A stretch of 64,000 bases of DNA from an uncultured Clostridia bacterium (GCA_944380725.1 CALWIK010000020.1:186001-250000), one strand, 5' to 3'; positions 8,606 to 18,615 are shown, counted from the stretch's first letter. The notes: a model not told the origin generated them from the sequence alone. Program-made: numbers and translations.

Positions 8606-9621
8606 AAATAATTGTTGACGCTTTTGGTGGAGATAATGCACCTTTAGAAATTCTAAAAGGCTGCGCTGAGGCTGTTGCTGAGTATGGGATTAATATCTTG
8701 TTGGTGGGATCAAAACAAAAAATAGAAAAAGTCTCAAATGAAAATGAAATAATTTTGTATCACATGGATATTTATGATGTGGAAGAAGTGATAACAAATG
8801 AGGATGACCCGTCTGAAATTATTAAGTCTAAAAGTAATTCCAGTATGGCACAGGGCCTAAAACTTTTGGCGCAAGGTGAGGGCGATGCATTTATTTCGGC
8901 TGGTAATAGTGGTGCTTTAGTTATGGGCGCGACTTTTATTGTTAAGAGGATAAATGGAATTAAAAGATGTGCATTTGCACCAGTTGTACCTAAGGATAAG
9001 GGATGTTTTATGCTTATCGATTGTGGAGCTAATGTTGAATGTAGGCCTGAAATGCTTAGACAATTTGGAGTTATGGGTTCAATTTATATGAATAAGGTTA
9101 TGGGAGTTAAAAATCCTAGAGTTGGACTTGTAAATGTAGGAATTGAAGAACATAAGGGGGGAGAATTCCAGCATGAAGCTTATAAAAGGTTAAAAGAGAG
9201 TAATTTGAACTTTATTGGCAATATTGAGGCAAGAGAAGTGCCTAAAGATGCGGCAGATGTTGTTGTTACTGATGGCTTTACCGGTAATATAATGTTGAAA
9301 CTTTTTGAAGGTGTAGCTCTAACTTTGATGAGTAAAATAAAAAATTTGTTTAATGCTAATTTAAAGACAAAAATTGCGGGAGCTATGGTCTTGCCAGAAA
9401 TTAGGTCATTAAAAAAACAGATAGATTATAATGAATTTGGTGGTGCACCTATAATTGGAATTTCAAAACCTGTGTTTAAAGCTCATGGCAACTCTAATGC
9501 TAAAACTTTTAAAAATGCAATTAGGCTAACAATCGATTATGTTAATGGCAAAGTCGTTGACGAAATTGAAAGTACTATAAAAGAAGAAATTTCTAAAAAT
9601 GTTGTTGACATAAACGATTAA
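8602..9621 (+). CDS. plsX: Phosphate acyltransferase PlsX
   Basis: PlsX converts acyl-ACP to acyl-phosphate, the first step of phosphatidic acid synthesis in most Gram-positives, with PlsY and PlsC. The 339 residues start IIVDAFGGDNAPLEILKG. They contain the conserved SAGNSGALVMGAT, CGANVECRPEML, NVGIEEHKGG, DVVVTDGFTGNIMLKL and EFGGAPIIGI blocks. It overlaps trmFO by 4 bases and is followed by rnc after 12 bases. The acpP gene that often sits between them is absent. Confidence 0.95.
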   Translation: MKIIVDAFGGDNAPLEILKGCAEAVAEYGINILLVGSKQKIEKVSNENEIILYHMDIYDVEEVITNEDDPSEIIKSKSNSSMAQGLKLLAQGEGDAFISAGNSGALVMGATFIVKRINGIKRCAFAPVVPKDKGCFMLIDCGANVECRPEMLRQFGVMGSIYMNKVMGVKNPRVGLVNVGIEEHKGGEFQHEAYKRLKESNLNFIGNIEAREVPKDAADVVVTDGFTGNIMLKLFEGVALTLMSKIKNLFNANLKTKIAGAMVLPEIRSLKKQIDYNEFGGAPIIGISKPVFKAHGNSNAKTFKNAIRLTIDYVNGKVVDEIESTIKEEISKNVVDIND

Positions 9622-9633
9622 GAGGAGAAGAAT

Positions 9634-10323
9634 ATGAAAGAATCAGATATACAAATGTTAGAAAAAAATCTGGGGTATAATTTTAACAATTTGAATTATT
9701 TAAAAACTGCACTGACACATTCTTCTTATGCTAATGAATCTAAAGCTAAATTTGACAGTAATGAACGTTTAGAATTTTTGGGGGATTCAGTGCTTAGCAT
9801 AGTTGTATCGGACTATATATTTTTTAAGTGCCCGGACTTTCCGGAGGGCGATTTGACTAAACTCAGAGCTTCTTTGGTTTGTGAAAAAAGTCTGTGCAAG
9901 TTTTCAAAAATATTGAATGTTGGTCGTTTTTTGAGGTTGAGTCACGGAGAAGCAAACAGTAACGGAGCTAACCGTCCATCTATTTTGGCAGATGCTTTTG
10001 AGGCAATTATTGCTGCTATCTATTTAGACGGAGGCCTTGAGAAAGCTAGAGACTTTATTCTGAAGTTTATAATTCCTGATATAAAAAATCCTAACTTTAA
10101 TACATTTAAAGATTATAAAACTCAGTTACAAGAAATTATACAGCAAAATCATAATGAAATTATAAAATACACGCTGGTTGATCAGTTTGGGCCTGATCAT
10201 GACAAAAGATTTGTTGTGGAGGTTTCTCTTAATAATAATGTTATTGGAAAGGGCAAGGGTAAAAGTAAAAAGGAAGCCGAACAAGAGGCGGCACGAGAAG
10301 CTTTAAAATTGATGGGGTATTAA
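9634..10323 (+). CDS. rnc: Ribonuclease III
   Basis: Double-strand-specific endoribonuclease for rRNA and mRNA processing. The 229 residues contain the RNase III signature NERLEFLGDSVLS near residue 43 (catalytic Glu/Asp) and ADAFEAIIAAIYLDGG near 125 with the remaining metal ligands. A C-terminal double-stranded RNA-binding domain (about 158-228) ends in GKGKSKKEAEQEAAREAL. AGAGGAG precedes the ATG. It lies between plsX and smc, the usual Firmicutes position. Confidence 0.96.
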   Translation: MKESDIQMLEKNLGYNFNNLNYLKTALTHSSYANESKAKFDSNERLEFLGDSVLSIVVSDYIFFKCPDFPEGDLTKLRASLVCEKSLCKFSKILNVGRFLRLSHGEANSNGANRPSILADAFEAIIAAIYLDGGLEKARDFILKFIIPDIKNPNFNTFKDYKTQLQEIIQQNHNEIIKYTLVDQFGPDHDKRFVVEVSLNNNVIGKGKGKSKKEAEQEAAREALKLMGY

Positions 10324-10366
10324 TGCTTTTTTAAGAGGACTTAGTTGAAAATGCAGGTGAGAGAGT

Positions 10367-13300
10367 ATGATATTAAAATCTCTTGAAATACAAGGTTTTA
10401 AGACGTTTCCTGAAAAGACAGTGCTTAGTTTTAATAATGGGATAACTACAATCGTTGGGCCAAATGGTAGCGGAAAAAGTAATATTAGTGATGCTATTCG
10501 TTGGGTTATGGGAGAACAATCAGTAAAAACAATACGTTGTTCTAAAATGGAAGACGTAATATTTAACGGAACTACAGAACGTCGTGCAAAAGGATTTGCA
10601 AGCGTAACTATTACTATAAATAATACGAACAGACACCTTTCTATAGACGAAGACGAGGTTTTTATTACGCGAAGGCTTTATCGTTCTGGCGAAAGCGAGT
10701 ATTTAATAAATAAAAAAGAAGTACGTTTAAAGGATATTTTTGAGATTTTTATGGATACTGGACTTGGTAAAGATGGGTATTCTATGATAAGCCAAGGAAA
10801 AATCGATAGCATAGTTGCCTCTAAAAGTGAAGATAGGAGAGAAATTTTCGAAGAGGCTGCTGGGATTTCAAAATATAAATATAGAAAAACTCAAGCACTG
10901 AAAAAATTAGAACAAACAGAAGAAAATCTTTTAAGATTATATGATATTTTTAAAGAGTTGGATAGCAGATTAGAACCTCTTAAAGAGCAGGCTAAAAAGG
11001 CAAAACTCTATATTGAATTAGCTGAAAGAAAAAAATACATTGAAATTGGGTTGTGGCTACATACTTTAAATCAATCTGCAGATTTTTTACAGGAGTATGA
11101 GAATAAAATTACAATTTGCAGAGGTCAATATGATGAGATAGAATCAAAATTAGAAGAATCTAGTGTTAAAATTAATGAGCTTTCTAAAAATATTTTTAAC
11201 AGAACTAGTTGTATCGATGAAACTCGTCGAAAAATTTCTGATTGCGCTGAGGAGTCTATAAAAAAAACAGGACAAATTTCTGTTTTGCAAAATGATATTT
11301 TACATAATAAAGAAAATATAGATAGAATAGCACAGGAAATCTTGTCATTGGATGAAAATTTGCCGTTTATTGAGAGCTCTTTAGCAGAAAAAAATCAAAA
11401 GTTAACATGTTTAAATAAAACTCTGTCTAGAAAAAATTTGGATCTCAAAAATGTTGAAGAGTCTTTAAAAAAATTATCTGAACAGATATCTGCTGATGAT
11501 AATAGCTCTGGAAATTTGTCTTTAGAACTTGTGAGATTTAATAAATTAAAAACTGAAATTAAAATAAAAATAATGTCTGCTGAGACTAATTTTGAAGACT
11601 TAAATTTTAGAAAAAATGAAATTGAGCAAAACAAAAACATATACAAAGGAAAAATTTCAGATTTAGAAAAGACTTTGTTTTCACTAGAAAATTCTTTGTT
11701 TGAACTAAAAAATCAGATGGAACGTTCTGATTTAAAAATAAAAAATATGGAAGGAAATCTTAGATCTTTTGAGCAAAATTGTGAAAAATTAAAAAAAAAA
11801 GCTAATAATTTGGCCCTCGACACTGAAACAAAATTGAGAAAAATTCATTTATTAGAAGAAATGGAGAATAATTTAGATGGTTTTTCTAACAGCGTAAAAT
11901 TTTTAATTAGGTCTGCAGAAAAAAATTTTTTGCATGGAATTCATGGACCTGTTTCTAGATTGATTTGGGTTCCAAATAAGTTTTCTGCCGCAATTGAAAC
12001 AGCTCTTGGAGCTGCTATGCAAAATATTATTGTAGACACAGAAGAATCAGCAAAAAAAGCAATATTTTTATTAAAAGAAAAAAAAATAGGAAGAGCAACT
12101 TTTTTGCCTATTTCAAATATAAAGGGAGGCTCTTTTAATAAGGACGAAAATTTAAAATCTTATAAGGGTTTTGTGGGGATTGCAAGTCAATTATGTAGTT
12201 GCGAGGATATTTATAAAAATATTCTTGAATTTTTGCTCGGAAGAATAATTGTCGTAGATAATATAGAAAATGCATTAATTATTTCAAAAAAATTAGCTTA
12301 TAAATTTAAAATTGTTACTTTGGATGGCCAAGTTGTTAATTTGGGAGGTCCTTTAACAGGAGGTTCTTTAAATAAAAATTATGGGCTTTTAAATCGAAAA
12401 AAACAAATAGAGTCTTTAAAAAAAGAGTATGAAGAATTAAAATTAAAAGTAAAAAAAGCTAAAGATGATTATCTTAAGATGAAAGATAACTTATCTGATT
12501 CTCAAAAAGTTTTTGACAGTTTAAATGAGGAGAATAAAAAAATTAATTTGAGTTATTTTAATGCTGATCGTGAATACCAAAAGGGATTAATAGAATTGTC
12601 TTCATTAAAAGACATGTATGCAAAAATTTCTCAAGAAAAAAAGGATATCATAAAAAAAATTGAAAATTTAAATGTTATTATAAGTGATTCTAAAAATGGA
12701 ATTAATAATATTGAAAATAAAATAAAAAATATTGAAGAATCATTAACTATTATTGATTCAAATAAAAACAATTCTATAGAAAAAAAGAACGTATTAACTG
12801 AAAATTTTAATGAACTGAAAATGCAGATTTTCTCTTTAAATAAAAACATTGAAACTTTACATTTTGAAATTAATTCTATTATAGAAAATAAAAAATTAAA
12901 AGAGAGCCAAAAATCTAAATTATTATCAGAATTAAAGTTAATAAATTTAAAAAATGTTGACATAAAAGCAAAAATAGATCAAATTAATCTCGAAATTGAA
13001 AATTTAAAAAATCAGTCTAACGAATTAGAACAAAATATTGATGTTTTTAACAAAGAAAAAATTAATTTAGAAAGTGAAATAACTCAGATTAGAACTTCTG
13101 AACGTTCTATTTTAAATGAAAAAGAAAAAATTGCACTTGAAATCTCTAGACTCGAAGATAAAAAGACTAATCTTCAAAAAGATTATGACTCAATTATTGC
13201 TAAACTTTGGGATGAGTATGAACTTACTCGCAGAGAAGCTATAGCTAATTTTAAAGTTTTAAAAAATAATTCAGCCATTAGCAAAAATTTAAATGAATTA

Positions 13301-13936
13301 AAATTAAAAATAAAAAATTTGGGTATGGTGAACGTATCTGCAGTTGAAGAATATAGTCAACTTTTAAACCGATACGAATTTATGAAAGATCAGATAAGCG
13401 ATGTCGAAAAATCTAAAAGAGAGCTTTATAATTTAATAGATGATTTGACAACTCAGATGAAAAAATCTTTTTCTGAAAAATTTAAGAAGATAAATAAAAA
13501 TTTTAATGAGTCTTTTAGAGATTTATTCGATGGAGGAAATGCAAGATTAGAATTGACTAATGATACAGACATTTTGAATGCTGGAATAGAAATATATGTT
13601 CAACCACCAGGGAAAATAGTGACTCATTTGGAGGCTTTATCTGGTGGAGAACGTGCACTTGTAGCTATTGCGCTTTATTTTGCTATTATGAGAGTTAGTC
13701 CGCCAGCATTTTGTGTTCTAGATGAAATTGATGCAGCTCTTGATGATGTTAATGTCTATAAATTTGCTGCATATCTAAAAAATTTTAATAAAAACACTCA
13801 ATTTATTATAATAAGTCATCGACGTGGAACAATGGAAGAAGCTAACACATTATATGGAGTTACAATGCAAGATGAAGGCATCTCAAAATTATTGGAACTT
13901 AGAACTGAAGAATTAGCAAAAAATTTTGTGAGTTGA
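10367..13936 (+). CDS. smc: Chromosome segregation ATPase SMC
   Basis: The core of the bacterial condensin, working with ScpA and ScpB (not in this window) to compact and segregate chromosomes. The 1189 residues match the family (about 1190). Walker A GPNGSGKSN is at 31-39 and the Q-loop region lies near 145 (SMISQGKID). Two long coiled coils rich in Lys/Glu/Asn flank a hinge at roughly 500-660 (GIHGPVSRLI ... GGPLTGGSLN). The ABC signature LSGGERALVAIAL is near 1090, with Walker B VLDEIDAALDD after it. The ribosome site AGGTGAGAG precedes the ATG. It is followed by ftsY 15 bases downstream, as in Bacillus. Confidence 0.97.
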   Translation: MILKSLEIQGFKTFPEKTVLSFNNGITTIVGPNGSGKSNISDAIRWVMGEQSVKTIRCSKMEDVIFNGTTERRAKGFASVTITINNTNRHLSIDEDEVFITRRLYRSGESEYLINKKEVRLKDIFEIFMDTGLGKDGYSMISQGKIDSIVASKSEDRREIFEEAAGISKYKYRKTQALKKLEQTEENLLRLYDIFKELDSRLEPLKEQAKKAKLYIELAERKKYIEIGLWLHTLNQSADFLQEYENKITICRGQYDEIESKLEESSVKINELSKNIFNRTSCIDETRRKISDCAEESIKKTGQISVLQNDILHNKENIDRIAQEILSLDENLPFIESSLAEKNQKLTCLNKTLSRKNLDLKNVEESLKKLSEQISADDNSSGNLSLELVRFNKLKTEIKIKIMSAETNFEDLNFRKNEIEQNKNIYKGKISDLEKTLFSLENSLFELKNQMERSDLKIKNMEGNLRSFEQNCEKLKKKANNLALDTETKLRKIHLLEEMENNLDGFSNSVKFLIRSAEKNFLHGIHGPVSRLIWVPNKFSAAIETALGAAMQNIIVDTEESAKKAIFLLKEKKIGRATFLPISNIKGGSFNKDENLKSYKGFVGIASQLCSCEDIYKNILEFLLGRIIVVDNIENALIISKKLAYKFKIVTLDGQVVNLGGPLTGGSLNKNYGLLNRKKQIESLKKEYEELKLKVKKAKDDYLKMKDNLSDSQKVFDSLNEENKKINLSYFNADREYQKGLIELSSLKDMYAKISQEKKDIIKKIENLNVIISDSKNGINNIENKIKNIEESLTIIDSNKNNSIEKKNVLTENFNELKMQIFSLNKNIETLHFEINSIIENKKLKESQKSKLLSELKLINLKNVDIKAKIDQINLEIENLKNQSNELEQNIDVFNKEKINLESEITQIRTSERSILNEKEKIALEISRLEDKKTNLQKDYDSIIAKLWDEYELTRREAIANFKVLKNNSAISKNLNELKLKIKNLGMVNVSAVEEYSQLLNRYEFMKDQISDVEKSKRELYNLIDDLTTQMKKSFSEKFKKINKNFNESFRDLFDGGNARLELTNDTDILNAGIEIYVQPPGKIVTHLEALSGGERALVAIALYFAIMRVSPPAFCVLDEIDAALDDVNVYKFAAYLKNFNKNTQFIIISHRRGTMEEANTLYGVTMQDEGISKLLELRTEELAKNFVS

Positions 13937-13951
13937 GGAGCTGACAATACT

Positions 13952-14872
13952 GTGGGATTTTTTTCTAAATTAAAAAATAGCTTAAAAAAAACAAAAAGTA
14001 ATGTTATTAGTCAAGTTGAATCAATGCTTAAATCTTTTTCTAAAATAGATGATGAGCTTTTTGCTCAACTTGAAGAGTTATTAATTATGGGGGATGTTGG
14101 AGTTGCTACAGCTCAAAAAATTTGTTGTGTTTTAAGAGATAGAGTAAGAAAAGATGGCGTAAAAGATCCATCTTTAATATATGGTCTTTTAGAAAAAATT
14201 ATAGCAGAAATATTATCAGGAGAATCTAAATTAAATTTAACAACTAAACCATCTATAATTTTAATTGTTGGTGTAAATGGTGTAGGCAAAACAACTACCA
14301 TCGGAAAATTAGCCGATAAATTAAAAAAGGATGGCAAGAAAGTTATTTTAGCCGCAGCCGATACCTTTAGAGCTGCTGCAATAGATCAGCTTGAAGTTTG
14401 GGCAAAACGTTCAGGATCAGATATTGTTAAACACAACGAAGGGTCAGACCCCGCAGCGGTTGTTTTTGATACGATCTCGGCAGCAAAAGCAAGAAATTGC
14501 GATGTAATATTATGTGATACTGCAGGAAGACTACACAATAAAAAACATCTTATGGATGAACTGTTTAAAATAAATAAAATAATTTCTAGAGAACTGCAAA
14601 ATGCAGACAAAGAAATTCTACTTGTGCTCGATGCAACTACAGGGCAAAATGCAGTCAATCAGGCAAAAGAGTTTAAAAATGTTACGAATCTAACTGGTGT
14701 AGTTTTAACAAAGTTTGATGGAACTGCTAAAGGTGGAATAGTTATATCTATAAAAGAAGAATTAGGTATACCTGTTAAATTGATGGGTGTTGGAGAGCAA
14801 ATAGATGATTTGCAGACATTTGATGCAAATTCTTTTGCAAAAGCTTTATTTGAAAAAGACAGTAATGACTAA
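13952..14872 (+). CDS. ftsY: Signal recognition particle receptor FtsY
   Basis: SRP GTPase that docks ribosome-nascent-chain complexes to the Sec translocon at the membrane. The 306 residues start with GTG (GAGGAG upstream) and contain only the N and G domains, without a long acidic A domain, as usual in Gram-positives. Visible G motifs are GVNGVGKTTTIGKLA near 107, DTFRAAAIDQL, DTAGRLHNKKHLMDEL near 187, TKFDGTAKGG near 250 and GVGEQIDDLQ near the C-terminus. It follows smc closely, so it probably shares its transcript. Confidence 0.96.
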   Translation: MGFFSKLKNSLKKTKSNVISQVESMLKSFSKIDDELFAQLEELLIMGDVGVATAQKICCVLRDRVRKDGVKDPSLIYGLLEKIIAEILSGESKLNLTTKPSIILIVGVNGVGKTTTIGKLADKLKKDGKKVILAAADTFRAAAIDQLEVWAKRSGSDIVKHNEGSDPAAVVFDTISAAKARNCDVILCDTAGRLHNKKHLMDELFKINKIISRELQNADKEILLVLDATTGQNAVNQAKEFKNVTNLTGVVLTKFDGTAKGGIVISIKEELGIPVKLMGVGEQIDDLQTFDANSFAKALFEKDSND

Positions 14873-14884
14873 AGGAGATTCTTA

Positions 14885-15178
14885 ATGTTAACAAGTAAAC
14901 AACGAGCTTATTTGCGTTCAATTGCAAATAATATAGATACAATTTTGATCGTTGGAAAAAATGGATTGAATGAAAAAATAATAAAACAAGCAGATGGTGC
15001 TCTGAGAGCAAGAGAAATTTTTAAAGGAAAAATTTTAGATACAGTATATGAAAAGCACAAAGAAATTGTAACAAATTTGGCTGAAGCCACTTGCTCAAAT
15101 ATTGTACAAATTATTGGTTCTAAATTTATTTTGTATAGAAAAAACAATAAAAATTTTAAAATAAAATTACCTAAGTAA
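14885..15178 (+). CDS. yhbY: YhbY-type CRM-domain RNA-binding protein
   Basis: A 97-residue single CRM domain protein associated with pre-50S ribosomal particles. It shows the conserved start LTSKQRAYLRSIAN, the VGKNGLNE loop (the GxxG RNA-binding turn) and the typical alternating basic strands (KFILYRKNNKN). AAGGAG precedes the ATG. In many Firmicutes it lies in yqeG-yqeH-aroE-yhbY-nadD-yqeK. Here it follows ftsY and precedes yqeK, and nadD is missing between them. Confidence 0.9.
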   Translation: MLTSKQRAYLRSIANNIDTILIVGKNGLNEKIIKQADGALRAREIFKGKILDTVYEKHKEIVTNLAEATCSNIVQIIGSKFILYRKNNKNFKIKLPK

Positions 15179-15201
15179 AATTAATTTTCTATTTAATAAT
15201 A

Positions 15202-15241
15202 TTGAAAACTAATCTATTAATAGAGTAAAATATTAATAGAT
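15202..15241 (+). promoter_or_regulatory. Candidate promoter with overlapping inverted repeat upstream of yqeK
   Basis: TTGAAA (15202-15207), an 18-base spacer and TAAAAT (15226-15231) form a plausible promoter. A perfect 11-bp inverted repeat, ATCTATTAATA (15212-15222) and TATTAATAGAT (15231-15241), flanks and overlaps the -10. It could be a repressor site or a GC-free hairpin. Confidence 0.4.
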
Positions 15242-15263
15242 CTTTACTTTGGAGCGGAGTTTT

Positions 15264-15827
15264 ATGTTAGATATATACCATAAAATTTTAAAGCAAAATT
15301 TAACCGAAAAAAGGTATACACATTGCGTTAATGTTGCCCAAAAGGCTGTTTATTTGGCTAAGAGATATGGTGCTGACGTAAACAAAGCTGAAATTGCAGG
15401 TCTTTTGCACGATGTAACAAAACAGATGAATGACGAACTACAGTTAAAAATTATTTCTGATGCTGGAACACAGCTCTCGCCCATAGAAATTAAAAATAAA
15501 AAACTATGGCATGCTGTATCTGGCAGTGCTTATTTAAAAGTTAAACTTGGAATTGACGATAAAGAGATTTTAAATGCAGTTAGGTTTCATACAACAGGTC
15601 GGGCTAAAATGTCGTTGTTAGAAAAAATTATTTTTGTTGCAGATATGATTTCTGATGATCGCAATTTTGTTGGAATAAATGTGGCTCGCGAAATAGCAGA
15701 AAAAAACCTCGATAAGGCGGTATGCTTAACATCTATTTTATCTATAAAATGGCTTATGGAGAAAAAAGCCATAATTGCACCTAATACATTGGATGCTTAT
15801 AATGATACTGTAAAAAGTTTGATTTAA
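15264..15827 (+). CDS. yqeK: HD-domain hydrolase YqeK (bis(5'-nucleosyl)-tetraphosphatase, symmetrical)
   Basis: An HD-superfamily metal hydrolase whose family cleaves Ap4A symmetrically to two ADP. The ATG at 15264 follows GGAGCGGAG, so the upstream in-frame TTG at 15249 is not the start. The protein has 187 residues. Metal ligands are seen as His in YTHCVNVA, the HD pair in LLHDVTKQM near 48, His in LWHAVSGSAYL, His in VRFHTTG and Asp in FVADMISDDR. The usual downstream partner rsfS is not present; leuS follows after 29 bases. Confidence 0.9.
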   Translation: MLDIYHKILKQNLTEKRYTHCVNVAQKAVYLAKRYGADVNKAEIAGLLHDVTKQMNDELQLKIISDAGTQLSPIEIKNKKLWHAVSGSAYLKVKLGIDDKEILNAVRFHTTGRAKMSLLEKIIFVADMISDDRNFVGINVAREIAEKNLDKAVCLTSILSIKWLMEKKAIIAPNTLDAYNDTVKSLI

Positions 15828-15856
15828 AATAATATTTTTAGAGAGTTGTGTTTAAC

Positions 15857-18271
15857 ATGAAATATAATCATGATGAAATAGAAAAAAAATGGCAAAGAGC
15901 ATGGAATGATTCTTGTATTTTTTGTGCTGAAAATAATGACGAAACTAGGGAAAAATTTTTTGCATTGGTGGAGTTTCCTTATCCTTCGGGCAAAGGTCTA
16001 CACGTGGGACACCCGCGGGGGTACACTGCTGTGGATATTATTGCAAGAAAAAGGAGAATGCAGGGGTATAATGTTCTCTTTCCTATAGGCTGGGATGCAT
16101 TTGGATTGCCTGCTGAAAATTTTGCAATAAAAAATCATGTTCACCCAGAAACAATAACGAAAAAAAATATTGCAAATTTTAAACGTCAATTAAAATCTTT
16201 GGGCATTTCTTTTAACTGGAACCGTGAAATCGATACAACAGATCCTGAATATTATAAATGGACACAGTGGATATTTTTGCAATTATTTAAACGCGGATTA
16301 GCTTATAAAAAGGAAATGGCAGTTAATTTTTGCACTTCCTGCAAGTGCGTTTTGGCAAATGAAGAGGTTGTTGGCGGAGTTTGTGAACGCTGTGGTTGTG
16401 AAGTTGTTCAAAAAGTTAAATCTCAGTGGATGCTGAAAATTACCGAATATGCCGATAGATTAATTGACGATCTTGACTTAGTTGATTATCCGGAACGTGT
16501 AAAAACACAACAGAAAAATTGGATAGGTCGCTCTGAAGGTGCAATAGTTAATTTTAATACAAATTTGCAAGAGAAAATTGCTATTTATACAACGAGACCG
16601 GATACAATTTATGGTGTTACATATCTTGTCATTTCTCCAGAACATCCTTTTATTGAGAAGGTTAAACATTTTATAAGAAATTTGGATGAAGTAAAAAAAT
16701 ATCAAGAAAATTCAGTAAAAAAATCTGAGTTTGAGAGAACTAATAAAATAAAAAATAAAACTGGCATTAAAATAGATGGCGTATTTGCGATAAATCCCGT
16801 TAACAAAGAAAAAATTCCTTTGTTTATTTCAGATTATGTTTTAGCCTCATATGGAACTGGCGCGATTATGGCAGTTCCTGCTCACGATGAAAGAGATTAT
16901 GACTTTGCTAAAAAGTTTTCATTACCTATAATTGAAGTCGTGCAGGGTGGTGAAGACATCAGTAAAACTGCTTTTACTGATTGTAATGATGGTGTTCTTG
17001 TAAATTCTGAATTTTTAAATGGACTAAAAGTGACAGAAGCTAAAAAGAAAATAATTGATTGGTTGATAAAAACTGGCACAGGTCAAGCTAAAACAAATTA
17101 CAAGCTGCGAGACTGGGTATTTTCTCGGCAAAGATACTGGGGAGAACCGATTCCTCTTGTTTTTTGTGAAAAATGTGGTTATGTGCCCGTGCCAGAATCT
17201 GAACTTCCACTTAAATTACCAGAAGTTGAATATTATGAGCCAACAACAAATGGAGAATCCCCGCTTGCTAATATGGAGGGTTTTGTTAATACTAACTGTC
17301 CTAAATGTGGAACTAAAGCAAAACGAGAAACAGATACAATGCCACAATGGGCGGGGTCATCCTGGTATTTTTTAAGATACACTGATCCGCATAATAAGAA
17401 TGAGTTGGCAAGTAAGAAAAATTTAAACTACTGGCTTCCTGTTGACTTATATAACGGTGGAATGGAACATACGACTTTACATTTGTTGTATAGTCGGTTT
17501 TGGTATAAATTTCTTTATGATATTGGAGTTGTTCCAACAAAAGAACCATATTTAAAAAGAACTAGTCATGGTTTAATAATTGGCGAAAATAATGAGAAAA
17601 TGAGCAAATCTAAAGGTAATGTTGTTAATCCAGATGATATTGTAAATGAATTTGGTGCGGATACTTTGCGACTTTATGAGATGTTTATTGGCGACTATGA
17701 AAAATCTGCGCCTTGGAGTACTAATGGAATAAAAGGTTGCAGGCGATTTATTGAAAGATATTGGAATTTTCAGAATATTTTATCAGACAAAATTGAGATT
17801 AGAGCATGTTTAGAACTTTCTATAAATAAAGCGATAAAAAAAGTTAGTTCTGATATAGAAGAAATGAAATTTAATACTGCTATAGCTTGTTTAATGTCGC
17901 TTATGAATGAAATTTATGATATTGGCTCAATAACAATTGAAGAATTTAAAATTTTTACTAAATTATTAAATCCTTTTGCTCCACATGTTACAGAAGAAGT
18001 TTGGCATTTATTAGGTTTTGATGAAAATTTTGTTAGTATTTCGAATTGGCCTACTTATGATGAGAATAAATGTATAGATTCTACAATCGAGATAGTTGTA
18101 CAGATAAATGGCAAAATTCGATCTAAATTGAAAATTTCTAAAGATTTATCTAAAGAAAGTATAATAACTTTGGCAAAAAATGATTCTAAAATATCTGCAA
18201 TACTTGAAACATCGATTATAATAAAAGAAATTTATGTTGAAGGAAAATTATTAAATTTTGTTGTAAAATAA
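15857..18271 (+). CDS. leuS: Leucyl-tRNA synthetase
   Basis: Class I synthetase charging tRNA-Leu. With the ATG at 15857 it has 804 residues, a usual bacterial length. A GTG at 15848 would sit only 2 bases from GAGAG. The HIGH-type motif is in [16 protein letters not shown] near 42-54. The editing domain (about 225-420) has [14 protein letters not shown] and [16 protein letters not shown]. The KMSKS motif is near 581 ([16 protein letters not shown]). The anticodon-binding domain ends with a leucine-specific C-terminal extension. No T-box leader is visible upstream; it probably reads from the yqeK promoter. Confidence 0.97.
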   Translation: MKYNHDEIEKKWQRAWNDSCIFCAENNDETREKFFALVEFPYPSGKGLHVGHPRGYTAVDIIARKRRMQGYNVLFPIGWDAFGLPAENFAIKNHVHPETITKKNIANFKRQLKSLGISFNWNREIDTTDPEYYKWTQWIFLQLFKRGLAYKKEMAVNFCTSCKCVLANEEVVGGVCERCGCEVVQKVKSQWMLKITEYADRLIDDLDLVDYPERVKTQQKNWIGRSEGAIVNFNTNLQEKIAIYTTRPDTIYGVTYLVISPEHPFIEKVKHFIRNLDEVKKYQENSVKKSEFERTNKIKNKTGIKIDGVFAINPVNKEKIPLFISDYVLASYGTGAIMAVPAHDERDYDFAKKFSLPIIEVVQGGEDISKTAFTDCNDGVLVNSEFLNGLKVTEAKKKIIDWLIKTGTGQAKTNYKLRDWVFSRQRYWGEPIPLVFCEKCGYVPVPESELPLKLPEVEYYEPTTNGESPLANMEGFVNTNCPKCGTKAKRETDTMPQWAGSSWYFLRYTDPHNKNELASKKNLNYWLPVDLYNGGMEHTTLHLLYSRFWYKFLYDIGVVPTKEPYLKRTSHGLIIGENNEKMSKSKGNVVNPDDIVNEFGADTLRLYEMFIGDYEKSAPWSTNGIKGCRRFIERYWNFQNILSDKIEIRACLELSINKAIKKVSSDIEEMKFNTAIACLMSLMNEIYDIGSITIEEFKIFTKLLNPFAPHVTEEVWHLLGFDENFVSISNWPTYDENKCIDSTIEIVVQINGKIRSKLKISKDLSKESIITLAKNDSKISAILETSIIIKEIYVEGKLLNFVVK

Positions 18272-18289
18272 CATGTTTTTGAGTTTCAC

Positions 18290-18319
18290 TTGACATTATA
18301 TTGCGAATTATTATATAAT
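18290..18319 (+). promoter_or_regulatory. Promoter of rpsU
   Basis: A perfect TTGACA (18290-18295), an 18-base spacer and a perfect TATAAT (18314-18319). It is one of the strongest-looking promoters in the window, fitting a ribosomal protein gene. Confidence 0.8.
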
Positions 18320-18339
18320 AATCTCTGTAACTGGAATTT

Positions 18340-18372
18340 GAATACCTCTGCCAGGTTGGTGGATGGGAGGGA
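18340..18372 (+). promoter_or_regulatory. rpsU leader hairpin covering the ribosome binding site
   Basis: CCTC (18345-18348) can pair with GAGG (18367-18370), and GCCA with TGGT inside it, closing a hairpin that would hide the GGGAGG ribosome site of rpsU. This would allow translational control. The idea rests on pairing by eye only. Confidence 0.3.
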
Positions 18373-18377
18373 TATAG

Positions 18378-18551
18378 ATGGCTGAAATAAAAGTTAAAGA
18401 TAATGAATCTTTAGACAGCGCGATAAAAAGATTTAAAAAGCAGTGCACTCGAGCTGGGGTTATTGCTGAAGTTAGAAAAAGAGAAGCTTATGTTAAACCT
18501 TCAATTAAACGGAGAAAAAAATCTGAAGCGGCTAGAAAACGTAAATATTAA
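18378..18551 (+). CDS. rpsU: 30S ribosomal protein S21
   Basis: A 57-residue basic protein typical of S21: [19 protein letters not shown] at the N-terminus, [20 protein letters not shown] in the middle, and a lysine/arginine-rich tail ending ARKRKY. S21 sits by the anti-Shine-Dalgarno helix of 16S rRNA. GGGAGGG lies 7 bases upstream of the ATG. It is monocistronic: a strong promoter 60 bases upstream and a terminator directly after the stop. Confidence 0.97.
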   Translation: MAEIKVKDNESLDSAIKRFKKQCTRAGVIAEVRKREAYVKPSIKRRKKSEAARKRKY

Positions 18552-18561
18552 TTTTTATATA

Positions 18562-18587
18562 AAAAGCGAGCTTTTGCTCGCTTTTGT
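18562..18587 (+). terminator. Terminator of rpsU
   Basis: AAAAGCGAGC, a TTTT loop, then GCTCGCTTTT (GC core 18566-18581), followed by a short T-rich stretch. The symmetrical A and T runs could let it act in both directions. Confidence 0.9.
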
Positions 18588-18615
18588 AGTTATTTGAACA
18601 TAAGAGGTGAGTTTT

